Source: Candidatus Eiseniibacteriota bacterium (GTDB lineage Bacteria > Orphanbacterota > Orphanbacteria > Orphanbacterales > Orphanbacteraceae). Taken from it: 64,000 nt of DNA. The stretch lies in NCBI GenBank assembly GCA_029262235.1, contig JAJCZU010000006.1:260934-324933 (forward strand). Reading direction: 5' to 3'. This document shows, piece after piece, positions 8,986 through 16,329 of this stretch. Each line of letters begins with the position of its first letter. Positions within the stretch are counted from its first letter, which is position 1. The position numbers and the translations under genes are program-made. The notes below the pieces were generated by a model. The model ran no database searches. It worked only from the letters and a program-made list of their open reading frames with translations, and was not told the origin of the DNA.

Positions 8986-9653
8986 TGGCGATCGTGATCA
9001 CGATCGACGGGCCGGCGGGCGCGGGAAAGACGACGACAGCGCGCGGCGTTGCAGACGAGCTCGGCTATCACTATCTCGACACCGGCGCTCTCTATCGCGG
9101 TTTCGCCGTCATCGCGCTCCGTGCCGGAATCGATGACGCGGCCTCGCCGGCGCTGCTCGATGCATTGCGCGGCGTTGCGGTCGAGGCGTACTGGGACGAG
9201 AACGGCATGCGCGTTCGCGTCGACGGCGAAGACGTAACGGGGGAACTGCGCCGACCCGCCGTGACGAAGCTCGTTTCTCCTCTTTCGGCGATCCCCGAGT
9301 TTCGCGACAGGCTCATGCCCGTGCAGCGGGCGGCGGCCGATCTCGGGGGACTGGTCGTTGACGGACGCGATACCGGATCGGTCGTGTTTCCGAACGCCGA
9401 CCTCAAGATCTTCCTCGTGGCCGACGTGCACGAACGCGCGCTCAGGCGGTCGCGCGAACTCGCCGCCGCCGGTGTCGAGCACGACGTGAAAGACGTGCAG
9501 CGCGAGATCGCCGAACGCGACGCCCGCGATTCGGGGCGCAAAGTCGCTCCCCTCGTTTTTCCCGACGGCGGCATCCGGATCGACACGACCGGGCTTTCGA
9601 TCGGCGATCAGATCGCGCGGATCGTGGCGCTTGCCAGAGAGCGCGGCGCATGA
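8985..9653 (+). CDS. cmk: Cytidylate kinase
   Basis: Cmk phosphorylates CMP and dCMP to the diphosphates. The 222-residue protein starts with MAIVITIDGPAGAGKTTTAR, a P-loop typical of the family. It also carries YHYLDTGALYRGFAVIAL, the CMP-binding insert region, and VVDGRDTGSVVFPNADLKIF. ATG 8985 is preceded by AGAGGAGAAG and overlaps the aroA stop by one base. The end overlaps plsC by ATGA. The cmk-plsC-rpsA order is common in bacteria and supports the assignment. Confidence 0.96.
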   Translation: MAIVITIDGPAGAGKTTTARGVADELGYHYLDTGALYRGFAVIALRAGIDDAASPALLDALRGVAVEAYWDENGMRVRVDGEDVTGELRRPAVTKLVSPLSAIPEFRDRLMPVQRAAADLGGLVVDGRDTGSVVFPNADLKIFLVADVHERALRRSRELAAAGVEHDVKDVQREIAERDARDSGRKVAPLVFPDGGIRIDTTGLSIGDQIARIVALARERGA

Positions 9654-10297
9654 GACCCCATTACTGGTTCGGTTGGAATTTCCTGCGACTTTCGGCCCGG
9701 CTCCTGTTCGGATTTCGCGTAATCGGGGAGGAGAAGATCCCGCTTGAAGGCGGTGTGATCATCGCCCCGAACCACGTTTCGTACTTCGATCCTCCGATCG
9801 CGGGACTCGCGTGCCGGCGCGAGGCGCATTTTCTCGCGAAGCGGGAACTGTTCCAGATCTGGTTTCTGGGCTGGTTGATCGCGAAATACAACGCGGTCCC
9901 GGTGCGGCGCGGCGCCATCGCAAAAAGCACGCTCCAGAACGTCCTTGGCGTCCTCCGGGGCGGGGGGGCGCTCCTGCTGTTCCCGGAAGGAACGCGCTCG
10001 AAATCGGGCCGCGTCGGGGAGCCGTTCCCCGGAATCGGCATGATCGCGGCTCAGGCGGGCGTTCCGATCGTGCCGGTCTATGTGCGTGGCACGAACCGTC
10101 TTGCCCGCTCGATCTGGAAGCGGGGCCACCTCACGGCCTTCGTAGGGGATCCGATCCCGCCGCTCCAGGTCGCTCCCGGCGAGGATCGCAAGGAGCGGTA
10201 CAGGGAACTCGCGGTTACTGTCACGGCCCGGATCCGGGAGCTGTCCGAAAAGCACCGGGAACCGGCGAACGTCGGTACGGCGAAGGCAGATCTCTGA
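9650..10297 (+). CDS. plsC: 1-acyl-sn-glycerol-3-phosphate acyltransferase
   Basis: PlsC acylates lysophosphatidic acid to phosphatidic acid at the inner membrane. The 215-residue protein has the catalytic HX4D motif (APNHVSYFDPP near residue 42), the substrate-binding FPEGTRSKSG motif near 110, and VPIVPVYVRGTN as the third conserved block. A hydrophobic N-terminus (FLRLSARLLFGFRVIG) can anchor it to the membrane. It is translationally coupled to cmk (ATGA). The rpsA promoter begins 8 bases after its stop. Confidence 0.95.
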   Translation: MRPHYWFGWNFLRLSARLLFGFRVIGEEKIPLEGGVIIAPNHVSYFDPPIAGLACRREAHFLAKRELFQIWFLGWLIAKYNAVPVRRGAIAKSTLQNVLGVLRGGGALLLFPEGTRSKSGRVGEPFPGIGMIAAQAGVPIVPVYVRGTNRLARSIWKRGHLTAFVGDPIPPLQVAPGEDRKERYRELAVTVTARIRELSEKHREPANVGTAKADL

Positions 10298-10305
10298 TTT
10301 TCTGT

Positions 10306-10379
10306 TTGTGATTCCATCCCCGATGTGCCTATCATATGGGTTCGCGCTCTGTGAGCGCCGAACGCCCTTTTCGAGGGCG
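10306..10379 (+). promoter_or_regulatory. Sigma-70-type promoter and leader hairpin for rpsA
   Basis: TTGTGA (10306-10311) and TATCAT (10330-10335) are separated by 18 bases. The predicted leader is about 70 bases and contains a 6-bp hairpin, CGCCCT (10363-10368) with AGGGCG (10374-10379), just before GAGGAGG (10393-10399). The Shine-Dalgarno site lies 13 bases from the ATG, which is long. S1 autoregulates translation in other bacteria, so this structured leader is a plausible control site. Confidence 0.55.
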
Positions 10380-10412
10380 AATCTCAATGTCCGAGGAGGC
10401 AGAGTTACTAGT

Positions 10413-12356
10413 ATGGAAGATAGGAAATTCGAACGTCGACCCCGCCATGAGGAAGACGATTTCGACGATGACGTGGCTACCACCACAGAACCCGTGAAGA
10501 AAGAGCCGAGAATTCGGCTCGTAAACGTGGATGAGGAGGAAGAGGGCGCTCGCGAAAGCGCTCAGGCACTTCTCGACATGTACGAAGAGTCGATGAAGGA
10601 GATCGCGGAAGGTCAGATCGTAAGCGGCACCGTACTCCGCGTCGGCGTCAATGAAGTGATGGTGGATGTCGGCTTCAAATCAGAAGGCGTCATTCCGATT
10701 CACGAATTCCAGGAACCGGTGAACATCCAGGTCGGCGAGCAGATCGACGTTTACCTGGAACGGCTCGAGAATCAGGACGGCCTCGTCGTTCTCTCGAAGC
10801 AGCGCGCGGACTTCCTCAAGGTCTGGGGAGAAATCAAGGACGCGTACGACAACGGCAACGTCGTACAGGGTCGTGTGCTTCGTCGCATCAAAGGTGGTCT
10901 CGTTGTGGACCTCTTCGGCGTGGAAGCGTTTCTGCCCGGTTCGCAGGTCGCACTTCGCCAGGTTCCGAATCTCGACGAACTGATCGAGAAGGATTTTCCG
11001 TTCAAGATCATCAAGCTCAACAAGCGCCGCCGGAACATCGTGGTTTCGCGTCGTGTCGTGCTTGAAGAAGAACGGTTCACTAAGAAAGAAGCTCTCATCA
11101 AGGAGCTCGAGAAGGGCCAGATCCGCAAGGGCGTCGTCAAGAACATCACCGACTTCGGTGCGTTCGTCGACCTCGGCGGCATCGACGGTCTCCTTCATAT
11201 TACGGATATGTCGTGGGGCCGCATCGGCCACCCGTCGGAAGTCGTATCCATCGGGGACGAAATCGAAGTCAAGGTGCTCGAGTTCGACCGCGAGAAGGAG
11301 CGCATTTCGCTCGGTCTCAAGCAGATGACTCCGTATCCGTGGGAAGATGTCGAGAAGCGCTATCCCGTCAACGAGAAGATCGTCGGCCGCGTGGTTTCGA
11401 TCACGGACTACGGCGCGTTCATCGAACTCGAGAAGGGAATCGAAGGGCTCATTCACGTTTCGGAGATGTCGTGGACGAAGCACGTTCGCCATCCCAGCAA
11501 GATCGTGAATGTCGGCGATCAGGTCGAAGCCGTCGTGCTGAAAGTCGATCGCGAGAACGAAAAAATCTCGCTCGGCCTGAAGCAGGCGGAACCGGATCCG
11601 TGGCTCAGCATCGATCAGCGCTACCCGGTCGGCTCGAAATTCGCCGGCACCGTACGCAACCTCACGAACTTCGGCGCCTTCGTCGAACTCGAAGAGGGGA
11701 TCGACGGGCTCGTGCATATTTCGGATATGTCCTGGACGAAACGAATCAAGCACGCGAACGAAGTCGTCAAGAAGGGCGATGAAGTCGAAGTGATGGTTCT
11801 GAATATCGATAAGGAGAACCGACGGATCTCGCTCGGCCTGAAGCAGGTGCAGAACGATCCGTGGGAAACGCTTGCACACCAGATGCCCGAAGGCACCAAG
11901 ATCGACGGAACCGTCGTGAAGGTCGTCGATCGTGGTGTCGTGGTCGATGTGGGCGACGATCTCGAAGGCTTCGTACCGCTGAACCAGGTGCCCGAGGAGA
12001 TGACGAAGAACAACTTCGCCGGTCTCGCAGAAGGCACCGCGCTTCAGCTGCGCGTCGTACGTCTCGATCCGCAGAATCGCCGGATCGTCCTCTCCGTGAA
12101 AGCGTTCTTCGAAGGCGAAGAGCGTGAGGAGGTGGAAGGTTACCGGGCGCGTTCCGGCGGTGAAGGCGGCGGCGGTGGCGGTGGCGGCGGTGGTGGCGGC
12201 GGAACGACGCTGGCTGATATGGTCGACCTCTCGGGAGCAGCCGCGGTCGCCGACGCGAACGCGGAGGCAGCTGCCGGAGGCGCCGAGCCCGCTGCCGGTG
12301 ACGCTGAGCCCGCTGAAACGGCCGATTCGGAGGAGGATGAGACGGAATCGTCTTGA
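10413..12356 (+). CDS. rpsA: 30S ribosomal protein S1 with six S1 domains
   Basis: S1 helps load mRNA onto the 30S subunit. The protein has 647 residues and six S1 RNA-binding repeats starting near residues 66, 148, 234, 319, 406 and 493 (for example GQIVSGTVLRVG, GQIRKGVVKNITDFGAFVDL, NEKIVGRVVSITDYGAFIEL, GSKFAGTVRNLTNFGAFVEL). Repeats 3-5 are the most canonical. The N-terminal 60 residues are very acidic. After the sixth repeat comes a run of glycines at about 584-597, then an Ala/Glu-rich tail. ATG 10413 is the first start after the GAGGAGG site. The -35 box of the next tRNA promoter overlaps the stop codon. Confidence 0.96.
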   Translation: MEDRKFERRPRHEEDDFDDDVATTTEPVKKEPRIRLVNVDEEEEGARESAQALLDMYEESMKEIAEGQIVSGTVLRVGVNEVMVDVGFKSEGVIPIHEFQEPVNIQVGEQIDVYLERLENQDGLVVLSKQRADFLKVWGEIKDAYDNGNVVQGRVLRRIKGGLVVDLFGVEAFLPGSQVALRQVPNLDELIEKDFPFKIIKLNKRRRNIVVSRRVVLEEERFTKKEALIKELEKGQIRKGVVKNITDFGAFVDLGGIDGLLHITDMSWGRIGHPSEVVSIGDEIEVKVLEFDREKERISLGLKQMTPYPWEDVEKRYPVNEKIVGRVVSITDYGAFIELEKGIEGLIHVSEMSWTKHVRHPSKIVNVGDQVEAVVLKVDRENEKISLGLKQAEPDPWLSIDQRYPVGSKFAGTVRNLTNFGAFVELEEGIDGLVHISDMSWTKRIKHANEVVKKGDEVEVMVLNIDKENRRISLGLKQVQNDPWETLAHQMPEGTKIDGTVVKVVDRGVVVDVGDDLEGFVPLNQVPEEMTKNNFAGLAEGTALQLRVVRLDPQNRRIVLSVKAFFEGEEREEVEGYRARSGGEGGGGGGGGGGGGGTTLADMVDLSGAAAVADANAEAAAGGAEPAAGDAEPAETADSEEDETESS

Positions 12357-12381
12357 CAACGATCAAGGCCGGACCGATCAT
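12353..12381 (+). promoter_or_regulatory. Promoter of tRNA-Val
   Basis: A perfect TTGACA (12353-12358) overlaps the rpsA stop codon. GATCAT (12376-12381) follows after 17 bases. The predicted start near 12388 lies about 20 bases before the tRNA. Confidence 0.55.
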
Positions 12382-12408
12382 CTTCCGTTAGCTAGGTTGT
12401 TTGTGGAC

Positions 12409-12485
12409 GGGCGATTAGCTCAGCTGGTTAGAGTGCTTGCTTGACATGCAAGAGGTCACTGGTTCAAGTCCAGTATCGCCCACCA
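12409..12485 (+). tRNA. tRNA-Val (anticodon GAC)
   Basis: The 77-base cloverleaf has acceptor arms GGGCGAT and ATCGCCC, D-arm TAGCTCAGCTGGTTAGAG, and anticodon stem CTTGC/GCAAG around loop TTGACAT. The anticodon GAC is at 12443-12445. The T-loop is GTTCAAGTC, and the CCA end is encoded at 12483-12485. It reads GUC (and GUU) valine codons. Confidence 0.97.
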
Positions 12486-12508
12486 TTTTTGTTCGTTATC
12501 GGTCGGAA

Positions 12509-12533
12509 CGGGGCTTCCACTGTGGAGGCCCCG
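12509..12533 (+). promoter_or_regulatory. Strong hairpin between tRNA-Val and thrS
   Basis: GGGGCTTCCA (12510-12519) pairs with TGGAGGCCCC (12523-12532) around a 3-base loop, extended by a C-G pair. No T-tract follows immediately, so it is a weak terminator candidate. It may instead be a leader structure controlling thrS, or a processing barrier after the tRNA. Its function is not determined from sequence. Confidence 0.4.
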
Positions 12534-12579
12534 GTCTGCCGTTTTCAGCTTTCCGCCAATCGGGGAGCGGGGTAATACG

Positions 12580-14379
12580 TTGACGATGCAGGTTGTCCCG
12601 AAAACGGGAACGGAAAACGACGCCTACTGGATATACCGTCACTCGACGGCACATCTGATGGCGTCCGCGATCCAGCGGCTCTGGCCCGACGCGCAGTTCG
12701 CGATCGGTCCTCCCACGAAGCTCGGAGAGAAGTTCGGCGGCGTCGGCTTCTACTACGATCTCGACATGGAGCAGACGCTGACGCCCGAAGACCTCGAGAA
12801 GATCGAAGAGGTCATGAAGGAGATCGCGAGCGAAGATCAGGAGTTCGTGCGTGAGGAGATCTCGCGCGACGACGCGATCGCGCTGTTCAAGAAGCTCGGC
12901 CAGAACTACAAGGTGGAGCTGATCGAGTCGTTCCCGGCCGATGACGGCCTGTCGCTCTACAAGAACGGCAGCTTCACGGATCTCTGTCGCGGGCCGCATC
13001 TCAAGTCGACGAAGGAAATCAAGGCGTTCAAGCTGATGTCGCTCGCGGGCGCCTACTGGCGCGGCGATGAAAAGAACAAGATGCTGCAGCGGATCTACGG
13101 GGTCGTCTTCAAGACGCCGAAGGACCTGAAGAAGTATCTGCATCAGCTCGACGAAGCGGAGAAGCGCGACCATCGCCGGCTCGGGAAAGAGCTCGATCTC
13201 TTCTCGAGCGACGACAAGTACGGTTCGGGCCTGATCTTCTGGCATCCGAAAGGCGCGCGCATCCGGAACGAGATGGAGCGCTTCTGGTACGACGCGCATC
13301 TGAAGAACGGATACGATCTGCTCTATACGCCGCATCTGGCGAAAGAGCATTTGTGGGATACGAGCGGGCATACCGAGTACTACAGCGACCGGATGTATGC
13401 GCCGATGGAAATCGACGGCGTGAACTATCGGGTCAAACCGATGAACTGCCCGTTCCACATCCACATTTACAAGACGCGGATTCGAAGCTACCGCGAACTG
13501 CCGATCCGCTACGCGGAGCTCGGCACGGTCTATCGATATGAGCAGTCAGGCGAGCTGCACGGGCTGAAGCGCGTACGCGGATTCACGCAGGACGACGCGC
13601 ATCTTTTCTGCACGCAGGACAACCTGCGCGAAGAGATCGCGTCGACGCTCGAGTTCACGCTCTACATGCTGCGCACGTTCGGATTCTCGGAGTTCGAAGT
13701 GTTTCTTTCGACGCGCCCCGAGAAATCGGTCGGCAGCGACGACGACTGGGATCGCGCGACGCAGGCGCTCCGGGACGCGCTCGATTCGTCGGAGTTCGAT
13801 TACGAAATCGATCCGGGCGAAGGCGTTTTCTACGGGCCGAAGATCGACATCAAAATCCGGGACAGCCTCGGACGCGCGTGGCAGTGCTCGACCATCCAGG
13901 TCGACTTTAATCTGCCCGATCGTTTTGATATGAAATATCGCGGCTCCGACGGAGGAGAGCATCGCCCGATCATGATTCACCGGGCGCTTCTCGGGAGCTT
14001 CGAACGATTCTTTGCCTGCCTGGTCGAGCACTACGCCGGAGCGTTTCCGGTTTGGCTCGCCCCGGAGCAGGTTCGTCTGCTGCCGGTCACGGAGAATCAG
14101 GTGGCGTACGCGAACGAAGTCGCCGACCGTTTCAAGGCGGCGAACGTCCGCGTGATCGTCGACAACAGCGACGAAAAACTCGGGTTCAAAATTCGCAAAG
14201 CCCGGGGGGACCGGCTTCCGTACATGCTCATTATCGGTGAGCGTGAAGCGGAAGCGGACACGGTCTCGGTGCGAGGCCGGGGGGGCGACGAAGGAGTCGT
14301 GCCCGTCGGTGAGTTTCTGGAAAGAATTCGGGGCGAGATTGAGAGCCGCAAAACGGTCCTCGTCCCGGTGGAGGGGTAG
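12580..14379 (+). CDS. thrS: Threonyl-tRNA synthetase lacking the N-terminal TGS domain
   Basis: ThrRS charges tRNA-Thr. The 599-residue protein begins almost directly with the editing domain. HSTAH lies at residues 21-25, where typical enzymes place it after a TGS domain of about 60 residues, and the editing-site Cys is in SFTDLCRGPH near 136. The catalytic core shows VKPMNCPFHIHIY (zinc-binding Cys), RYEQSGELHGLKRVRGFTQD (motif 2) and RPIMIHRALLGSFERF (motif 3). The anticodon-binding domain follows. The start TTG 12580 has GGGG about 7 bases upstream; ATG 12586 is the alternative. No TGS-like sequence exists upstream because the tRNA and its hairpin fill the space. infC follows after 2 bases. 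Confidence 0.95.
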   Translation: MTMQVVPKTGTENDAYWIYRHSTAHLMASAIQRLWPDAQFAIGPPTKLGEKFGGVGFYYDLDMEQTLTPEDLEKIEEVMKEIASEDQEFVREEISRDDAIALFKKLGQNYKVELIESFPADDGLSLYKNGSFTDLCRGPHLKSTKEIKAFKLMSLAGAYWRGDEKNKMLQRIYGVVFKTPKDLKKYLHQLDEAEKRDHRRLGKELDLFSSDDKYGSGLIFWHPKGARIRNEMERFWYDAHLKNGYDLLYTPHLAKEHLWDTSGHTEYYSDRMYAPMEIDGVNYRVKPMNCPFHIHIYKTRIRSYRELPIRYAELGTVYRYEQSGELHGLKRVRGFTQDDAHLFCTQDNLREEIASTLEFTLYMLRTFGFSEFEVFLSTRPEKSVGSDDDWDRATQALRDALDSSEFDYEIDPGEGVFYGPKIDIKIRDSLGRAWQCSTIQVDFNLPDRFDMKYRGSDGGEHRPIMIHRALLGSFERFFACLVEHYAGAFPVWLAPEQVRLLPVTENQVAYANEVADRFKAANVRVIVDNSDEKLGFKIRKARGDRLPYMLIIGEREAEADTVSVRGRGGDEGVVPVGEFLERIRGEIESRKTVLVPVEG

Positions 14380-14381
14380 CA

Positions 14382-14948
14382 ATCAAAGGTAAACGTGCGC
14401 CGGAAGTCAGAGTCAATCACAGGATCCGCGTTCCGCAGGTCCGCGTCATCGATGAAGAAGGGGAGATGGTCGGCATTGTCGACACTCCGCAGGCCCTCGC
14501 GCTCGCCGCGGAAAAGGGGCTCGATCTCGTTGAGGTCGCCGCGAACTCGCGGCCACCCGTCTGTCGTATCATGGACTACGGAAAGTTCAAGTACGAAGCG
14601 GCGAAGCGGACCAAGAAAGCGAAGGCGAAGCAGCACACCACGCAACTGAAAGAGGTGAAGCTGCGGCCGAAGATCGAGAAGCATGACTTCGATTTCAAAC
14701 TGCGCCACGCCCTCAAGTTTCTCGAGGGGCGCGATAAAGTCAAAGTGACGGTGATATTCCGCGGTCGTGAGCTTGCGCATATCGATCTCGGGAGAAAAGT
14801 CCTCGATGCATTTGTCGAGGCCATCGGAGAGAATGCCGTGGTCGAACTCCATCCCAAGATGGAGGGGCGGAACATGTCCATGGTGCTCGCTCCCAGATCA
14901 CAGAAGAACAAAGTGACGTCCTCGAAAGAAGAGGATTCTCAGGTTTAA
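14382..14948 (+). CDS. infC: Translation initiation factor IF-3, with AUC start codon
   Basis: IF-3 prevents premature subunit joining and proofreads the start codon. The protein is 188 residues if translation starts at ATC 14382. The reading then gives KGKRAPEVRVNHRIRVPQVR, the expected IF-3 N-terminus, and no ATG, GTG or TTG occurs in frame before the internal ATG at 14466. GGAGGGG lies at 14370-14376, just before the ATC. The internal ATG would delete most of the N-terminal domain. The remaining motifs are canonical (VCRIMDYGKFKYE, LKEVKLRPKIEKHDFDFKLR, GRELAHIDLGRKVL). IF-3 genes are known to use rare AUU, AUC or AUA starts for autoregulation, which fits. Confidence 0.93.
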   Translation: MKGKRAPEVRVNHRIRVPQVRVIDEEGEMVGIVDTPQALALAAEKGLDLVEVAANSRPPVCRIMDYGKFKYEAAKRTKKAKAKQHTTQLKEVKLRPKIEKHDFDFKLRHALKFLEGRDKVKVTVIFRGRELAHIDLGRKVLDAFVEAIGENAVVELHPKMEGRNMSMVLAPRSQKNKVTSSKEEDSQV

Positions 14949-14960
14949 TCAGGAGGCATC

Positions 14961-15338
14961 ATGCCCAGAGCAAAAAGCGGCCCTCCGGGGTCCAGAAAAC
15001 ATCGCAAAGTACTGAACCGCGCGAAGGGGTTCGTCGGGAGCCGCGGGAATCTCTACCGCACGGCGTCCACGTCGGTCATCAAAGCCCTGCAGCACGCGTA
15101 TGTCGGTCGGAAGCTCAAGAAGCAGCAGTATCGTCAGCTGTGGATCGTGCGAATCGGCGCGGCGGCCCGCCTGAACGGCATGTCGTACAGCCGCTTCATG
15201 AACGGTCTCAGCAAGTCGGGGATCGAGCTGAACCGGAAGGTTCTGGCGCACCTGGCCGCCCACGATGAAGCGGCGTTCGCCGATCTCGTGGAAGTGGCGA
15301 AGAGCGCCCAGACTGAGGCGAAGGGCGCCCAGGCTTAA
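14961..15338 (+). CDS. rplT: 50S ribosomal protein L20
   Basis: L20 is an early-assembly 23S rRNA-binding protein. The 125-residue sequence matches the family throughout (RKVLNRAKGFVGSRGNLYRT, ALQHAYVGRKLKKQQYRQLW, RIGAAARLNGMSYSRFMNGL). An AGGAGG site lies 7 bases before ATG 14961. Only 12 bases separate it from infC, leaving no room for rpmI (L35), which normally sits between these two genes. A short Ala/Lys-rich tail ends the protein. Confidence 0.97.
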   Translation: MPRAKSGPPGSRKHRKVLNRAKGFVGSRGNLYRTASTSVIKALQHAYVGRKLKKQQYRQLWIVRIGAAARLNGMSYSRFMNGLSKSGIELNRKVLAHLAAHDEAAFADLVEVAKSAQTEAKGAQA

Positions 15339-15406
15339 GTTTCGGAAAGAATGGCCTTTTCTCTGCCCGATGTCCTATGCTAAGAAGGGCTAAGGGGAGT
15401 GACTTC

Positions 15407-15682
15407 ATGAGCAGCTTGAACTTCGATCGTCTCGATCGATCCATCGACCGTCTTCGGCGCCGCCTCCAGGACCTGGAGCGCGAGCGTGACAAGTGGGCGA
15501 TGGAGCGGGAACGCCTCGAGCGCAAGTTACAGGCGCTCGAAACCGAAGTCATGCGTCTTTCCGATGCCGACCGCCATGCGGCGAGTCTGCGCAATGAAAA
15601 CGAGCAATACAAGAAGAGCCAGGCTATCGTTCGCGACCAGGTCGTGAAGATGCTCGACAGGATTCAAACCATCGAGCAGTAA
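15407..15682 (+). CDS. Small coiled-coil protein, possibly a cell-division (ZapB-like) partner
   Basis: The product is a 91-residue, highly charged protein predicted to be almost entirely coiled coil (heptads such as RLDRSIDRLRRRLQDLERER and ERLERKLQALETEVMRL). No catalytic motif is visible. ATG 15407 has AAGGGGAG at 15392-15399. A TATGCT element lies further upstream at about 15376. A clear terminator follows its stop, and zapA comes 144 bases later. Small coiled-coil genes beside zapA are common, and a role with the FtsZ ring is a guess from context. I do not recognise a specific family. Confidence 0.75.
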   Translation: MSSLNFDRLDRSIDRLRRRLQDLERERDKWAMERERLERKLQALETEVMRLSDADRHAASLRNENEQYKKSQAIVRDQVVKMLDRIQTIEQ

Positions 15683-15705
15683 GAGCCGGGCTCTTTCTTT
15701 TTTTA
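15680..15705 (+). terminator. Rho-independent terminator after the coiled-coil gene
   Basis: AAGAGC (15681-15686) pairs with GCTCTT (15690-15695) around a CGG loop and is followed by a T-rich run. The stem overlaps the stop codon. Confidence 0.85.
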
Positions 15706-15826
15706 TAGAGTGCGAAGTTCGAGGGCGGGGCAACGGCGTAATCCACGCAACGGTGTTTGGATTGCGGAACCGGCGCAATGTGCGTGACGCCCTGATTGAA
15801 ACGAATCCAACGTTTGCGAGGTCGTC

Positions 15827-16120
15827 TTGGAATCTCCCAAGGGAAGCGCAAAGGTCACGATATTCGGGAACGAATACCAGGTACAGGCGTCCGAAGATCC
15901 CGGGTACATTGAAAAGATCGCCCGTTATGTCGACGGGAAAATGCGCGAACTGCAAAGCCGGAGCACGATTTCTTCTTCGACGAAGATCGCGATCCTGGTC
16001 GCTATGAACATCGCCGACGAACTGCACAAGGAGTTGGAGGCGAAGGAAGCGATCCAGCGCGATGTCGATGAACGTGCCGGCGCCCTGGAGTTGATCCTGG
16101 AGGGACAGGCCGGCGACTGA
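15827..16120 (+). CDS. zapA: Cell division protein ZapA
   Basis: ZapA crosslinks FtsZ filaments at midcell. The 97-residue protein has the family pattern: a beta strand (KVTIFGNEYQVQASEDPGYI), IARYVDGKMRELQ, and a helix beginning KIAILVAMNIADELHKELEA that forms the C-terminal coiled coil. The only plausible start is TTG 15827, with GAGG about 6 bases upstream. The 15706-15826 stretch before it holds no gene that I can identify and probably carries its promoter. Confidence 0.9.
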   Translation: MESPKGSAKVTIFGNEYQVQASEDPGYIEKIARYVDGKMRELQSRSTISSSTKIAILVAMNIADELHKELEAKEAIQRDVDERAGALELILEGQAGD

Positions 16121-16168
16121 CCCGCCGTGCCGCCGCATCGCGATTCGTTTCATTCATGTGTTTTCGTT

Positions 16169-16226
16169 GCCCTGTCGGGTCCGTGCCGGAACATCCTCCG
16201 GTAAGCGACTCTGGCAGGGTTTTTTT
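16169..16226 (+). terminator. Long hairpin plus T7 tract between zapA and rny
   Basis: CCCTG (16170-16174) and downstream bases pair with the arm ending CAGGG (16215-16219), with an inner CCGG/CCGG hairpin, and seven T residues follow. This looks like a terminator or the 3' end of a short structured RNA. The zapA-rny gap is where some bacteria carry 6S RNA, but I see no full 6S fold in the roughly 200 bases available. Confidence 0.6.
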
Positions 16227-16329
16227 CTGGCCGCTTTTCCGTCGGGACGACGCGAACGTCGTGCGACGCAACGTCATCACGACGCGGCCGGCTCATAAAT
16301 AGGGAGGCACGCCTCCCGGGAGGACGGGG

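Noticed and set aside
14949-14960. Hidden rpmI
   Set aside because: Twelve bases cannot hold it, and no L35-like frame overlaps infC or rplT.
16121-16329. 6S RNA (ssrS) between zapA and rny
   Set aside because: The location is suggestive, but the pairing arm of the 3' hairpin begins only about 50 bases upstream and no long two-arm structure with a central bubble fits before zapA ends.
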